Shown in pieces: positions 17,164 to 25,160 of a stretch of DNA of 64,000 nt. Below the pieces are notes generated by a model, which was not told where the DNA came from, searched no databases, and worked only from the letters and a program-made list of their open reading frames with translations. This stretch comes from W-Chloroflexi-9 sp045863195 (GTDB lineage Bacteria > Chloroflexota > Dehalococcoidia > UBA2979): positions 62,001-126,000 of the forward strand of contig BTUI01000008.1 in assembly GCA_045863195.1 (NCBI GenBank), read 5' to 3'. The translations under genes were made by a program, and so were the position numbers. How positions within the stretch are numbered: position 1 is the stretch's first letter; every line of letters begins with the position of its first letter.

Positions 17164-18807
17164 GTGAGCCGCTCGGCCCGTCGCTTCGGGCGCCGGCGCT
17201 TCCTCGCGCTCGGCGCGGGCGTGGTCGGTGGCGTGCTGCTGGGGGCCTGCGGGGCGGACGAGGAGGCGCCGGCCGCCACGGCGACCGCCGTGAGCACCGG
17301 GATCGTCCGGCTGCGGACGCGAGACGTGCCGCCCGGCACCCCGCGGCAGACGTCCGCGCTCAGCCTCGGCACGCTTCGTGGTCCATCCGTGGAGATGACC
17401 GACCGCGAGCAGTTCCTCGTCTACTCCCGCCTCGTTGCCGTCGATCCGCGTACGGCGTCCGTCTTCGGCGACCTCGCGAACTCGGTGGAGGTGCTGGAGC
17501 CGCTCGTCGTGCGCATCGCGCTCCGGCCCGGCTCGTTCTTCCACCCGGCGCTGAGCGGCGGGGAGGCGAAGCCGGTCACCGCCGAGGCGGTGGCGATCGA
17601 CTTCGAGCGGCGGCGGTCGGAGGGCGTCTTCCTCTTCCGCGACGTGATCCAGCAGGTGGAGGCACGCGGCGAGCACCAGCTGGTGCTGCGGCTGGCGGCG
17701 CCGTTTGGCCTGCTCTTCGAGTACCTGTCCCGGCCGGACGCCTCGATCCGTGGCGCCGCGCGCTACAGCGCGTTCGATGCGCCGGTGGGGTCCGGTCCCT
17801 TCGTCCCCGCGCTGGTCGAGGGACGCGACCGCCTCTACGCCGCGAACCCGCTCCTGACGGGCGGGCTGGCCCCGCGCCTCGGCCAGGTGCTGGTGCGTGG
17901 GGCGGCCTCCGAGGGCGAACTGGACGCCATGTTCGGCAGCGGCGAGGTGCACGTCCGGATGCACCCGGACGCGGCCAGCCGCGAGCATGCGCGGGGGCTT
18001 CCCGACCGCGTGGAGGTCTCCCGCCCGGCGCAGGTGCTGCGCGGTCTCGCCTTCTCCCTCCTCGCGCACGGCGACGATGCCTCCCGGCAGCGCGCGGAGT
18101 TCTTCCAGGACCAGCGCGTCCGGCGCGCGGCCGCGTTCGCGCTCGACCATGACGCGATCCGGGCGATCGACGATGCCTACCTGAGCGGCCCCGTGGGGCC
18201 TGCACACGCCGGCGATGCACTGTCCGAGGAAGAACTGTCGGAGCACCCCCTCTATCAGCATGACCCGGCGGAGGCGCGCGCCCTGCTGAGCGCGGCGGGC
18301 GCGCTCGACCTCCCGCTCCGCCTGAGCCACCCGGACGGGAGCGCGATGCTGCCGGTCGCCGCGGCGGTTGCGGAGCAGTTGCAGCGCGCCGGCTTCGCGC
18401 CGCGCCTCCAGCCGATGGGGGACGCCGAGTTCGAGGCGGCCCTGGGCCGCGGTGACTTTGAGACGGCCGTCTTCGACCTCGAAGGGATCGAGACGCCGGA
18501 CCTCGGACTGCGGCTCCACACCACGGGCGGGCTGGACGGGCAACGGTCGCCCTGGGGGTACTCGAACCCCGTGTACGACGCAGCCGTCACGGCCGCGCTC
18601 TCCGAACTCGACCCGCTGCACCGGGCCAGGCGCTCGCGGGAGGCGCAGCGACTGCTGCTGGACGATGTCCCGGCGATGATCCCGCTGGCGGCGCCGCGCC
18701 AGTATGCCTCGCTGCAGTCGGGCGTGGAGGGCTTCGAGTACGACGCGTACGCCTTCAACGAGGCCTACCTGGCCTCCGCGTGGACCGGCCCCGTGCAGGC
18801 CGGCTAG
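17164..18807 (+). CDS. Solute-binding lipoprotein, peptide/nickel family 5
   Basis: 547 residues from GTG at 17164. The N-terminus has a twin-arginine-like stretch (GRRRFLALG), a hydrophobic core and lipobox LLGAC, so it is probably Tat-exported and lipidated. The mature region follows the DppA/OppA plan: an N-terminal segment ending near DREQFLVYSRLVA, then YSAFDAPVGSGPFV, then RVRRAAAFALDHDAIRAIDD, the usual 'helix of the conserved Ala/Asp' region. No permease or ATPase genes are nearby, so it either serves a remote ABC transporter or has another binding role. The start is uncertain because no strong ribosome site precedes the GTG and the frame is open further upstream. It ends in a CTAG shared with the convergent glcF stop. 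Confidence 0.8.
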   Translation: MSRSARRFGRRRFLALGAGVVGGVLLGACGADEEAPAATATAVSTGIVRLRTRDVPPGTPRQTSALSLGTLRGPSVEMTDREQFLVYSRLVAVDPRTASVFGDLANSVEVLEPLVVRIALRPGSFFHPALSGGEAKPVTAEAVAIDFERRRSEGVFLFRDVIQQVEARGEHQLVLRLAAPFGLLFEYLSRPDASIRGAARYSAFDAPVGSGPFVPALVEGRDRLYAANPLLTGGLAPRLGQVLVRGAASEGELDAMFGSGEVHVRMHPDAASREHARGLPDRVEVSRPAQVLRGLAFSLLAHGDDASRQRAEFFQDQRVRRAAAFALDHDAIRAIDDAYLSGPVGPAHAGDALSEEELSEHPLYQHDPAEARALLSAAGALDLPLRLSHPDGSAMLPVAAAVAEQLQRAGFAPRLQPMGDAEFEAALGRGDFETAVFDLEGIETPDLGLRLHTTGGLDGQRSPWGYSNPVYDAAVTAALSELDPLHRARRSREAQRLLLDDVPAMIPLAAPRQYASLQSGVEGFEYDAYAFNEAYLASAWTGPVQAG

Positions 18808-20105
18808 CGGCCAGCCTCGCTGGCGCGGATCGCCTCGTCCAGCAGTTCGATGACGTGGACCACGTCCGCGTCCATCCCGGTGCGGCGGATGCCGCTCTCG
18901 ATCTGCATCGCGCAGCCGGCGTTCTCCGTGCAGACGGTCCGAGCGCCCGTGGCGGCGATCTCCGCCATCTTCGCGGCCAGCACCGCGCCCGACATCTCCG
19001 GCTGGACGATCGAGTAGAGCCCGGCCGATCCGCAGCAGCGATCGGGGTGCACCTGTTCCCGCAGGTCCAGGCCGGGGATCGCGCGCAGGATCGCCCGGGG
19101 CGCTTCCCGGATGCGCTGCGCGTGCGCCAGGTGGCAGGCGTCCTGCAGCGTCACCGTCCGTTCGACGCGGCCGAGGCCGCCCGGCACGCCTTCGCCGGCG
19201 ACGAACTCCAGGATGTCCCGGACGTCGGCGGCGAACGCCTCCGCGCGCGCCGCCCAGCGCGGGTCGTGGCGGAGCAGCCGGCCGTACTCCTTCATCGCCG
19301 CGCCGCACCCGGCCGCGTTCACGATCACGGCGTCCACGCCGGCCGCCTCGAAGGCGGCGATGTTGCGCCGGGCGAGGGCACGCGCCGTCTCGGCGTCGCC
19401 GGCGTGCGCGTGCAGCGCGCCGCAGCAGCCCTGCTCGGGTGGCGCGACGACCTCGCAGCCGAGGTGCGCGAGGACGCGCACGCTGGCCTCGTGCGTCTCC
19501 GGGTAGAGGTCGCCGGCGACGCAGCCCAGCAGCAGGGCCACGCGCCGGCGTGCGCCGGCGGGCGCAGCGAGCGTGCCGGTGCGCCGGAACGGGCGTGCGG
19601 GGAGCGACGGGAGCGCGGCCTCGCGGTGCCGGAGGCGCGCCGGCAGCAGCCGCGCGAGCGGCCCTCGCACGGCGCGCTGGAGGCCGGAGGCGCGATACGC
19701 GCGTCCGAGGGCGAGCACGACGCGCAGGCGGCGGGGGTGCGCGAGCACCTCGCGGAGAATGACGGCACGCCAGCGCCACGCGCTCGGCTGCTCTGCCGTT
19801 GGGTTCGCCATCAGGGCGGCGCGGGTGTCCTCCATGATCCGTCCGTACGGCACGGCGGAGGGGCAGGCGGTCTCACAGGCGCGGCACAGGAGGCACTGGT
19901 CCAGGTGGCCGAGCACGCGATCGGTCGCCTCGATCCGCCCGTCGTGGACGGCCGAGATCAGGTGCAGCCGTCCGCGCGGCGACTCCAGTTCCTGGCCGGT
20001 CGCCAGGTAGGTGGGGCAGGACGGCAGGCAGAAGCCGCAGTGGATGCAGTTCGCGAGGTCGGCCGCGGCGGGCGCGTCCGGCCCGACGAACCGCAGCGAT
20101 GTCAC
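18804..20105 (-). CDS. glcF: Glycolate oxidase iron-sulfur subunit
   Basis: 433 residues. Two [4Fe-4S] ferredoxin-type boxes occur near the N-terminus, CIHCGFCLPSCP and CLLCRACETACP. Two CCG-type domains follow, with EQGCCGALHAH and DRCCGSAGLYS, as in GlcF and other heterodisulfide-reductase-like subunits. It passes electrons from the FAD subunits to the quinone pool at the membrane face. The start is GTG at 20105, overlapping the glcE stop (GTGA). The same frame remains open far upstream across glcE and glcD; that extension is not coding. Confidence 0.93.
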   Translation of the reverse strand: MTSLRFVGPDAPAAADLANCIHCGFCLPSCPTYLATGQELESPRGRLHLISAVHDGRIEATDRVLGHLDQCLLCRACETACPSAVPYGRIMEDTRAALMANPTAEQPSAWRWRAVILREVLAHPRRLRVVLALGRAYRASGLQRAVRGPLARLLPARLRHREAALPSLPARPFRRTGTLAAPAGARRRVALLLGCVAGDLYPETHEASVRVLAHLGCEVVAPPEQGCCGALHAHAGDAETARALARRNIAAFEAAGVDAVIVNAAGCGAAMKEYGRLLRHDPRWAARAEAFAADVRDILEFVAGEGVPGGLGRVERTVTLQDACHLAHAQRIREAPRAILRAIPGLDLREQVHPDRCCGSAGLYSIVQPEMSGAVLAAKMAEIAATGARTVCTENAGCAMQIESGIRRTGMDADVVHVIELLDEAIRASEAGR

Positions 20106-21334
20106 AGGCCGGCCCCCCAGCGCCCGCGGTTGATCGTGCGCTTCAGGTCGAAGCGGTCGCGGAGCGCCCGCACCAGGTCGCCATCGCCGGGCTCCGCCGG
20201 TGCGAACTCGCGGCGGAGGGCCACCGGGGCGTGCTCCAGTTGCAGGAAGCCCCCGCGCTCCTCGGCGGCCGCGCGCAGCCGCCGCAGCGCGTCCGTGCCG
20301 AGGTCGCCGTGGACCAGCACCGCACCCGCGGCCAGGTGGCCCCACGCGCGGCCTCCCGCGCCTTCCGCGCTCGCCACGATGTCCGCGACGAGCGACGGCG
20401 GGACGCCCAGGCGCGCGACGGCCGCGGTGGTGTCGCCGTGCAGCGCTCGGAGGCGCGCCCAGACCCGGCCGTCCAGGTCGCGGGTCGTCGCGCTCAGCGC
20501 CTGGAATTCGGCGACCGACCGCTCGACGGCCGCGCTGGTGCCGGCGAGTTCGACGAGCACCGTCGGCCGCCCCGGGAGGCCGAGGTGCGCGGCCGCGGCG
20601 GAGCCGAGGAGCGTGATCGCCCGTGTGGCGATCGAGGCGTCCCAGGCCGCGCGGGCGACCCGTGTCGCCTCGTGCAGGTCGTCGGCCGGCGCGGCGAGCG
20701 TGCGGGCGACGGCGGGGCGGGGGGCGACCTTGAAGGACGCCTCCACGATCACCCCGAACGCGCCCAGGGCGCCCGTGTGCAGCCGATGGAGGTCGTAACC
20801 GGTCACGTTCTTCACCACGCGCCCACCGGAGCGGGCCAGCGCGCCCGAGGGCAGGGCGACCTCCACGCCGAGCAGGTGGTCGCGCGGCGAGCCCAGGTGG
20901 CCGCGCCACGCGCCGGTCTTCGCCGTGGCGAGCAGGCCGCCGATCGTCACGGAGTCGTCCGGCGGCGGATCCATGGGCAGGTACTGGCCGTGTTCGCCCA
21001 GCACCTGCTGCACCTGCGCCAGCGTCATGCCGGCCTCGACCGTGATCGTCAGGTCGTCCGGGACATACTCCACCACGCGCCGGAGGCCGCGGAGGTCCAG
21101 CGCCAGGTCGTACGCCTCCAGCGGGCGGCCGAAGCCGGTCGCCGTGCGCCCGCCCTGCGGCGCCACCGTGAGGCCGTCCGTGCTGGCGACGCGGAGGAGG
21201 GTGGCGACGCCATACCGGTCGTCCGGCTGGAAGGCAGCGGCCGGCGCGACGCCGTCGATCAGGTAGTGGTCGGCGCGACGCTCGGTGTCGGCCGGGAGCG
21301 CGTGGCGCAGGGCGTTGAGGTCTGGAGCGGGCAT
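20102..21334 (-). CDS. glcE: Glycolate oxidase FAD-binding subunit GlcE
   Basis: 410 residues of the PCMH/FAD-linked oxidase family. The FAD-binding region includes VAPQGGRTATGFGRP near residue 60 and ITVEAGMTLAQVQQVLGEHG, then DSVTIGGLLATAKTGAWRG. GGRVVKNVTGYDLHRLHTGA is typical of GlcE. It forms the GlcDEF complex that oxidises glycolate (or D-lactate) to glyoxylate. It starts 9 nt after the glcD stop and overlaps glcF. Confidence 0.92.
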   Translation of the reverse strand: MPAPDLNALRHALPADTERRADHYLIDGVAPAAAFQPDDRYGVATLLRVASTDGLTVAPQGGRTATGFGRPLEAYDLALDLRGLRRVVEYVPDDLTITVEAGMTLAQVQQVLGEHGQYLPMDPPPDDSVTIGGLLATAKTGAWRGHLGSPRDHLLGVEVALPSGALARSGGRVVKNVTGYDLHRLHTGALGAFGVIVEASFKVAPRPAVARTLAAPADDLHEATRVARAAWDASIATRAITLLGSAAAAHLGLPGRPTVLVELAGTSAAVERSVAEFQALSATTRDLDGRVWARLRALHGDTTAAVARLGVPPSLVADIVASAEGAGGRAWGHLAAGAVLVHGDLGTDALRRLRAAAEERGGFLQLEHAPVALRREFAPAEPGDGDLVRALRDRFDLKRTINRGRWGAGL

Positions 21335-21343
21335 GGCGTCCTC

Positions 21344-22798
21344 CTAGACGTAGACGCGGGGATCGGACATGGCGCGGGCGAGATCGGCGGCGTGGCCGCT
21401 GGCGCAGCCGTGGCCGCCGGGGAGCACCTTGCAGGGGTTGAAGCGGTCCGCCCCGCCGAATGCGTCGCGCGCGAGGCTCATCGCCTCCAGGTCCTCGGGG
21501 CGGAACACCCACTCCATGTAGGAGCGCTTCTCCAGCCCCACGCCGTGTTCGCCGGTCACGGCGCCCCCGGCGTCCACGCAGACCCGCATGATCGCCTCGC
21601 CCAGCGCGAGGACACGGCGCTCCGCGTCCGGCTCCGCCGGGTCGAACATGATGTTCGGGTGCAGGTTGCCATCGCCCGCGTGGAACACGTTCGCGCAGCG
21701 GAAGCCGTACTCGGCCGAGAGCCGCATGACGTCGCCCATCACCTCCGGCAGGCGGGTACGAGGCACGACGCCGTCCAGGAGGTAGAACGCGGGCGCCGCC
21801 GCGCCGATCGCGCCGATGGCGGCCTTGCGGCCCTCCCAGAGCGCATCCCGCTCCGCCTTCGCCTCCGCCGAGCGCACCTCGCGCGCGCCGGCCTCGCGGC
21901 AGGCGGCCTCCACGACCGCGGCGTCGTGCGCGACGCCCTCCGCGAGGCCTTCGACCTCGATGAGCAGGACGGCGCCGGCGTCCATCGGATAGCCGGCGTG
22001 GATGCGCGGCTCCACGATGCGGATGATCTCGTGGTCCAGCATCTCCAGCGCCACCGGAATCACGCCGCGCCGGATCGTGCCGGAGACCGCCTCTGACGCG
22101 GCCTCCACGCTGTCGAAGACGGCGAGGAGCGTGCGCACCGCCTCGGGCGCGCGGACGAGGCGGAGCGTGGCGGCGGTGACGATGCCAAGCGTCCCCTCCG
22201 ATCCCACCATCAGGCCGCGCAGGTCGATCCCGGGCGCGTCCGGGACGCGGCTGCCGAGGTGGACGGTGCGCCCGTCCGGCAGCACGACCTCCAGCGCCAA
22301 CACGTGGTTCACGGTGGAGCCGTGTGCCAGCGTGTGCGGCCCGCCGGAGTTGTTGGCGATGTTGCCGCCCACGGTGCAGACGCGCTGCGAGGAGGGGTCG
22401 GGCGCCCAGGAGAGACGGTGCGGGGCGAGCGCCTCCTGGAGGTGGAGGTTGATCACCCCCGGCTGCACCACCGCCACCCGGTCGGCCGTGTCCACCTCCA
22501 GGATGCGGTTCATCCGCGTCATCACCACCATGACGCCGCCGCGCACCGGAACCGCGCCCCCGGCGAGGCCGGTGCCGGAGCCGCGCGCGACCACGGGCAG
22601 CCCGTAACGGTTCGCCGCCAGCACGACCTCCGCGACCTCCTCGGTCGTCGCTGGGAAGGCCACCGCGTCCGGGCGCGCGCGCTCGATCGTCGCGTCGTAC
22701 TCGTAGGCGATGAGGTCTTCGGGGGCGTGGAGGACGTGACGCTCGCCGACGGCGCGTCGGAGATCCCGGATCAGCGCCTCGTGGCCGGTCGTCGTCAT
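21344..22798 (-). CDS. glcD: Glycolate oxidase catalytic subunit GlcD
   Basis: 484 residues (E. coli GlcD 499). FAD-linked oxidase N-domain with VVARGSGTGLAGGAVP and VGGNIANNSGGPHT; C-terminal domain with NVFHAGDGNLHPNI, the metal/substrate His-containing block, and TGEHGVGLEK. It oxidises glycolate to glyoxylate; a D-lactate dehydrogenase role is the main alternative for this family. The ATG at 22798 was chosen; the frame is open to 22936 but that part lies in the divergent gene. The promoter lies in the 26-bp gap shared with the IMPase-family gene. Confidence 0.92.
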   Translation of the reverse strand: MTTTGHEALIRDLRRAVGERHVLHAPEDLIAYEYDATIERARPDAVAFPATTEEVAEVVLAANRYGLPVVARGSGTGLAGGAVPVRGGVMVVMTRMNRILEVDTADRVAVVQPGVINLHLQEALAPHRLSWAPDPSSQRVCTVGGNIANNSGGPHTLAHGSTVNHVLALEVVLPDGRTVHLGSRVPDAPGIDLRGLMVGSEGTLGIVTAATLRLVRAPEAVRTLLAVFDSVEAASEAVSGTIRRGVIPVALEMLDHEIIRIVEPRIHAGYPMDAGAVLLIEVEGLAEGVAHDAAVVEAACREAGAREVRSAEAKAERDALWEGRKAAIGAIGAAAPAFYLLDGVVPRTRLPEVMGDVMRLSAEYGFRCANVFHAGDGNLHPNIMFDPAEPDAERRVLALGEAIMRVCVDAGGAVTGEHGVGLEKRSYMEWVFRPEDLEAMSLARDAFGGADRFNPCKVLPGGHGCASGHAADLARAMSDPRVYV

Positions 22799-22808
22799 CT
22801 CGTGGCCG

Positions 22809-22818
22809 AGTGTAGCAT
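22809..22818. promoter_or_regulatory. Overlapping divergent -10 elements (glcD / phosphatase)
   Basis: In the 26-bp gap between the two divergent start codons, the minus strand reads TACACT (22814-22809), 10 nt before the glcD ATG. The plus strand reads TAGCAT (22813-22818), 6 nt before the phosphatase ATG. The two hexamers share two base pairs, so both transcripts would be leaderless or nearly so, and the promoters should be mutually exclusive. Assignment is by motif only. Confidence 0.5.
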
Positions 22819-22824
22819 CGGCCC

Positions 22825-23649
22825 ATGACCCCACCGGACGCCTCGCCACCCCCCGCCATCGACCTGGACGTCGTCCGCACCGGACTGGAGTCCGCCGTGG
22901 AGGCGGCGTGCGAGGCGATCCGCGGGGTGATGGCACAGGCGACCGTGCGCGTGGGCCACAAGCCGGGCGAGGGGCCCGTGACCGAGGCGGATTACGCCGC
23001 GGACGACGTGCTGCACGAGCGGCTGATGCCCCTCATCGAAGGCGCCCGATGGCTCTCGGAAGAGTCCGCGGAGGAGGCGCCCCTGATCCGCGGCGAGCCG
23101 ACGTGGGTGGTGGACCCGCTGGACGGGACGCGCGAGTTCCTGCGCGGACTGCCAGAGTTCGGCGTCTCCGTCGGCCTGTTCGTCGGCGACCGCCTCGTCC
23201 TCGGCGCGGTGGGGCTGCCAGTGCAGCGCCAGGTCTACTCCGGCCTGGTGGATGGCGACCGGCGGGAGGCGCGCCGGGACGGGGTGCCGATGCCGGTGCT
23301 GCCCGAGGACGGCGTGGTGGAGCGCATCGTGGTCTCGCGGCATGACTATGAGCGACGGCGCATCCAGTACCACCTGCCGTTCGAGGCGTACCCGCTGGGA
23401 TCGGCGGCGCTGAAGCTGGTCCACGCGGCGACGAATGACGCGGACGTCTACTTCTCGACCGGGCCGCGGTCGGTGTGGGACGTCGCGGGCGGGGTCGCGG
23501 TCCTCGAAGGCGCCGGGGGCGCGCTGCTCATGCTGAACGGGCAGCCACTGCGCCTGACCCCGCAGCGGATCGAGGTGCCGCCGTATGTGGCGGGCGCACA
23601 CGAGGACTGCCTGGTGCTGCTTCGGCGCCTCGGTGCGCGTCTCCGGTAG
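22825..23649 (+). CDS. Inositol monophosphatase-family phosphatase (CysQ/IMPase-like)
   Basis: 274 residues. The lithium-sensitive phosphatase motifs are complete: EESAEEAP with the first metal Glu pair, WVVDPLDGTREF near residue 92 with the metal Asp residues and the Asp-Gly-Thr, and SVWDVAGGVAVLEGAGG near 212. The TREF ending and ESAEE spacing are closer to CysQ (3'(2'),5'-bisphosphate nucleotidase) than to inositol monophosphatase, but the substrate is not certain. The start is an ATG at 22825 with TAGCAT 6 nt upstream, suggesting a leaderless mRNA. A strong terminator follows 26 nt after the stop. Confidence 0.88.
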   Translation: MTPPDASPPPAIDLDVVRTGLESAVEAACEAIRGVMAQATVRVGHKPGEGPVTEADYAADDVLHERLMPLIEGARWLSEESAEEAPLIRGEPTWVVDPLDGTREFLRGLPEFGVSVGLFVGDRLVLGAVGLPVQRQVYSGLVDGDRREARRDGVPMPVLPEDGVVERIVVSRHDYERRRIQYHLPFEAYPLGSAALKLVHAATNDADVYFSTGPRSVWDVAGGVAVLEGAGGALLMLNGQPLRLTPQRIEVPPYVAGAHEDCLVLLRRLGARLR

Positions 23650-23675
23650 CGGCCGCCCGACCTCGGCGGAAACGA

Positions 23676-23703
23676 AACCGCCCCCGGCGTCCCGGGGGCG
23701 GTT
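23676..23703 (+). terminator. Intrinsic terminator after the IMPase-family gene
   Basis: A perfect 12-bp stem, AACCGCCCCCGG (23676-23687) with its complement (23692-23703) around a 4-nt loop, is followed by CCTGTCT. It also sits downstream of the convergent miniprotein gene, so it may act in both directions. The T tract is short. Confidence 0.75.
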
Positions 23704-23735
23704 CCTGTCTATCGGCGCTTCGCCGAGAAGAAGGG

Positions 23736-23828
23736 TTACTTCTTCTTCGGAGCAGCGGCCGGCTTGGCCGCCGGCTTTGCAGCCGGCTTCGCCGCGGGCT
23801 TCGCGGCGGGCTTCTTCGTCGCAGCCAA
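23736..23828 (-). CDS. Lys/Pro/Ala-rich miniprotein (histone H1-like tail repeats)
   Basis: 30 residues in an ORF too short for routine calling. From a TTG at 23828, with AAGGAAG 4 nt upstream, the product is five tandem K-P-A-A units flanked by a Lys-Lys start and an Ala-Pro-Lys-Lys-Lys end, stopping at TAA. The composition matches the C-terminal tails of bacterial histone H1-like and AlgP-type DNA-binding proteins. No globular domain is encoded upstream; that frame is open but has no good start. It could be a nucleoid-binding peptide, an RNA-binding peptide, or the remnant of a longer tail. Confidence 0.5.
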   Translation of the reverse strand: MAATKKPAAKPAAKPAAKPAAKPAAAPKKK

Positions 23829-23998
23829 AGTTCTTCCTTTGACTACACCGGGCGGTACTGGGTCTGCACCGACCGGAACCCATGGGTATCGAGCGGTCCC
23901 GGGCCCTGGATTCGCTCGCGGCTATTAGAACGCACCGCGGCCTTGAATGGTTACGGATGATCGCCTCGATCGGCAGGAAATGTTCGGGACGGAAGTCC

Positions 23999-24637
23999 CT
24001 ACGGCTCGCGCCGGGCGACCACGCACCAGAGCGGGTCCGCGTCCTTCGGCGAGCGGTCGAGGAGGATCGGCTCGCCGAACGGCCCGGCGAACGCGAAGTA
24101 GGCGGCGATCAGCCGCACGAGGTCCTGCGGCGCCAGCATCTGCCAGCCCTCGATCGCCTTCTCCGGGAAGAGCCGGTGGGAGAAGGAGACGGCGAAGACG
24201 CCGCCCGGCGCCAGCGTGCGGCCGACCTCCGTGAACACCTCCACCGGCCGGGTGAGGTACTGCACGGACAGGGCGCAGAGCGCCACGTCGAACGAGGCAT
24301 CCTCGTAGGGCAGCACCGGGTCCTCGTTCAGGTCGTGGACCACGAAGTCGGTCAGGCGCCCGTTCTGGCGGAGTTCCTCGGCGTTCATGCCGAGGCCCGC
24401 GACGCGCTCGAACTCCCGCTCCGGCGGGAGGTGGGAGACCCAGGAGGACATCAGGTCCAGGACGCGCGACCCGGGCGGGACGATCTCGCGGTACATCGCG
24501 GTCATCGCCCCGGCGGTCGCGTCGTCGACGTGCATCACGAGGCGGGGCACGTCATAGAAGAACCGGTCCGGCGAGGGGTCGGCGCGACGGAAGAAGTTCG
24601 GTGGGAAGGCCGGCTGCCCGGCCCCGGGGCCCGTCAC
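23999..24637 (-). CDS. SAM-dependent methyltransferase (class I)
   Basis: 212 residues from GTG at 24637. The Rossmann motif I is less canonical: VLDLMSSWVSHLPPE replaces the usual VLDxGxGxG, followed by LGMNAEEL. Post-motif regions are clear: NEDPVLPYEDASFDVALCALSVQYL (motif II area, spanning 25 residues) and APGGVFAVSFSHRLFP. The substrate is unknown. Its GTG overlaps the stop of the upstream cupredoxin gene (GTGA), so the two are coupled. The degenerate glycine loop is shared by a subfamily of DUF-type methyltransferases, to my recollection, so it need not mean loss of activity. Confidence 0.75.
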   Translation of the reverse strand: MTGPGAGQPAFPPNFFRRADPSPDRFFYDVPRLVMHVDDATAGAMTAMYREIVPPGSRVLDLMSSWVSHLPPEREFERVAGLGMNAEELRQNGRLTDFVVHDLNEDPVLPYEDASFDVALCALSVQYLTRPVEVFTEVGRTLAPGGVFAVSFSHRLFPEKAIEGWQMLAPQDLVRLIAAYFAFAGPFGEPILLDRSPKDADPLWCVVARREP

Positions 24638-25089
24638 TGGCCGTCCTCCGGCGTGACGACGAGGTTGCCGTGCAGCCCCTCGTGGCCCGGGATGGTGCAC
24701 ATGAAGGAGAGCGCGCCGTCCTCCGGCACCTGCAGCCGCACGACCGTGTCTCCGGCGGCGTTCGTCATGGTGTCCATCTGCGCGGAGTCCGCCCCGGTGA
24801 TGACGAACGAGTGAGGCGACCCGGCGGACCCGGCGAGCGTGAACTCCACCACCTCGCCCGGCAGGACGGCGATCGAGGCGAGGTCGAGGACGCCGGTGGA
24901 GGCGTCGATCGTGAACCGCCGGTCCGGCTCGACGCCGGAGAGGTCCACGGTGGCGCCGGGGGCGCTGTGGCTGTGCGCCCCCCAGGCGAACGCCCAGCCG
25001 ACCGCCAGGACCAGCATCGCGGTCAGCGCGACCCGTCGGGAGGGGAGGCGGGGGCGTCGGGGGGTGTCGAGGCGGGTGACGGTGGTCAT
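24634..25089 (-). CDS. Membrane-anchored cupredoxin
   Basis: 151 residues from ATG 25089. One N-terminal transmembrane/signal segment (about 20-38) is followed by a periplasmic cupredoxin domain. The copper-site His is in SPHSFVIT; the second part is SFMCTIPGHEGLHGNLVV, with Cys and His in the C-x4-H spacing. The usual axial Met (PGHxxxGM) is replaced by Leu/His, as in some laccase-type or stellacyanin-like sites. It probably shuttles electrons outside the membrane. TACGCT lies 7 nt upstream of the ATG, consistent with a leaderless mRNA. It is coupled to the methyltransferase. Confidence 0.8.
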   Translation of the reverse strand: MTTVTRLDTPRRPRLPSRRVALTAMLVLAVGWAFAWGAHSHSAPGATVDLSGVEPDRRFTIDASTGVLDLASIAVLPGEVVEFTLAGSAGSPHSFVITGADSAQMDTMTNAAGDTVVRLQVPEDGALSFMCTIPGHEGLHGNLVVTPEDGQ

Positions 25090-25160
25090 GCGATCCAGCG
25101 TACCGGACGCGGGATCCGGGCGCTCCGATCCCCGGGCCGCGCCGCTGGTCCCGCCCACCG

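Noticed and set aside
18804..22961. A single 1385-codon minus-strand ORF
   Set aside because: Only its last 433 codons are GlcF. The upstream part is out of frame with GlcE and GlcD, which have full family motifs in their own frames.
23829..23998. Possible tRNA or small RNA in the gap before the methyltransferase gene
   Set aside because: No cloverleaf or T-loop sequence could be found; only a weak 5-bp hairpin (GGGAC/GTCCC) near 23987-24000.
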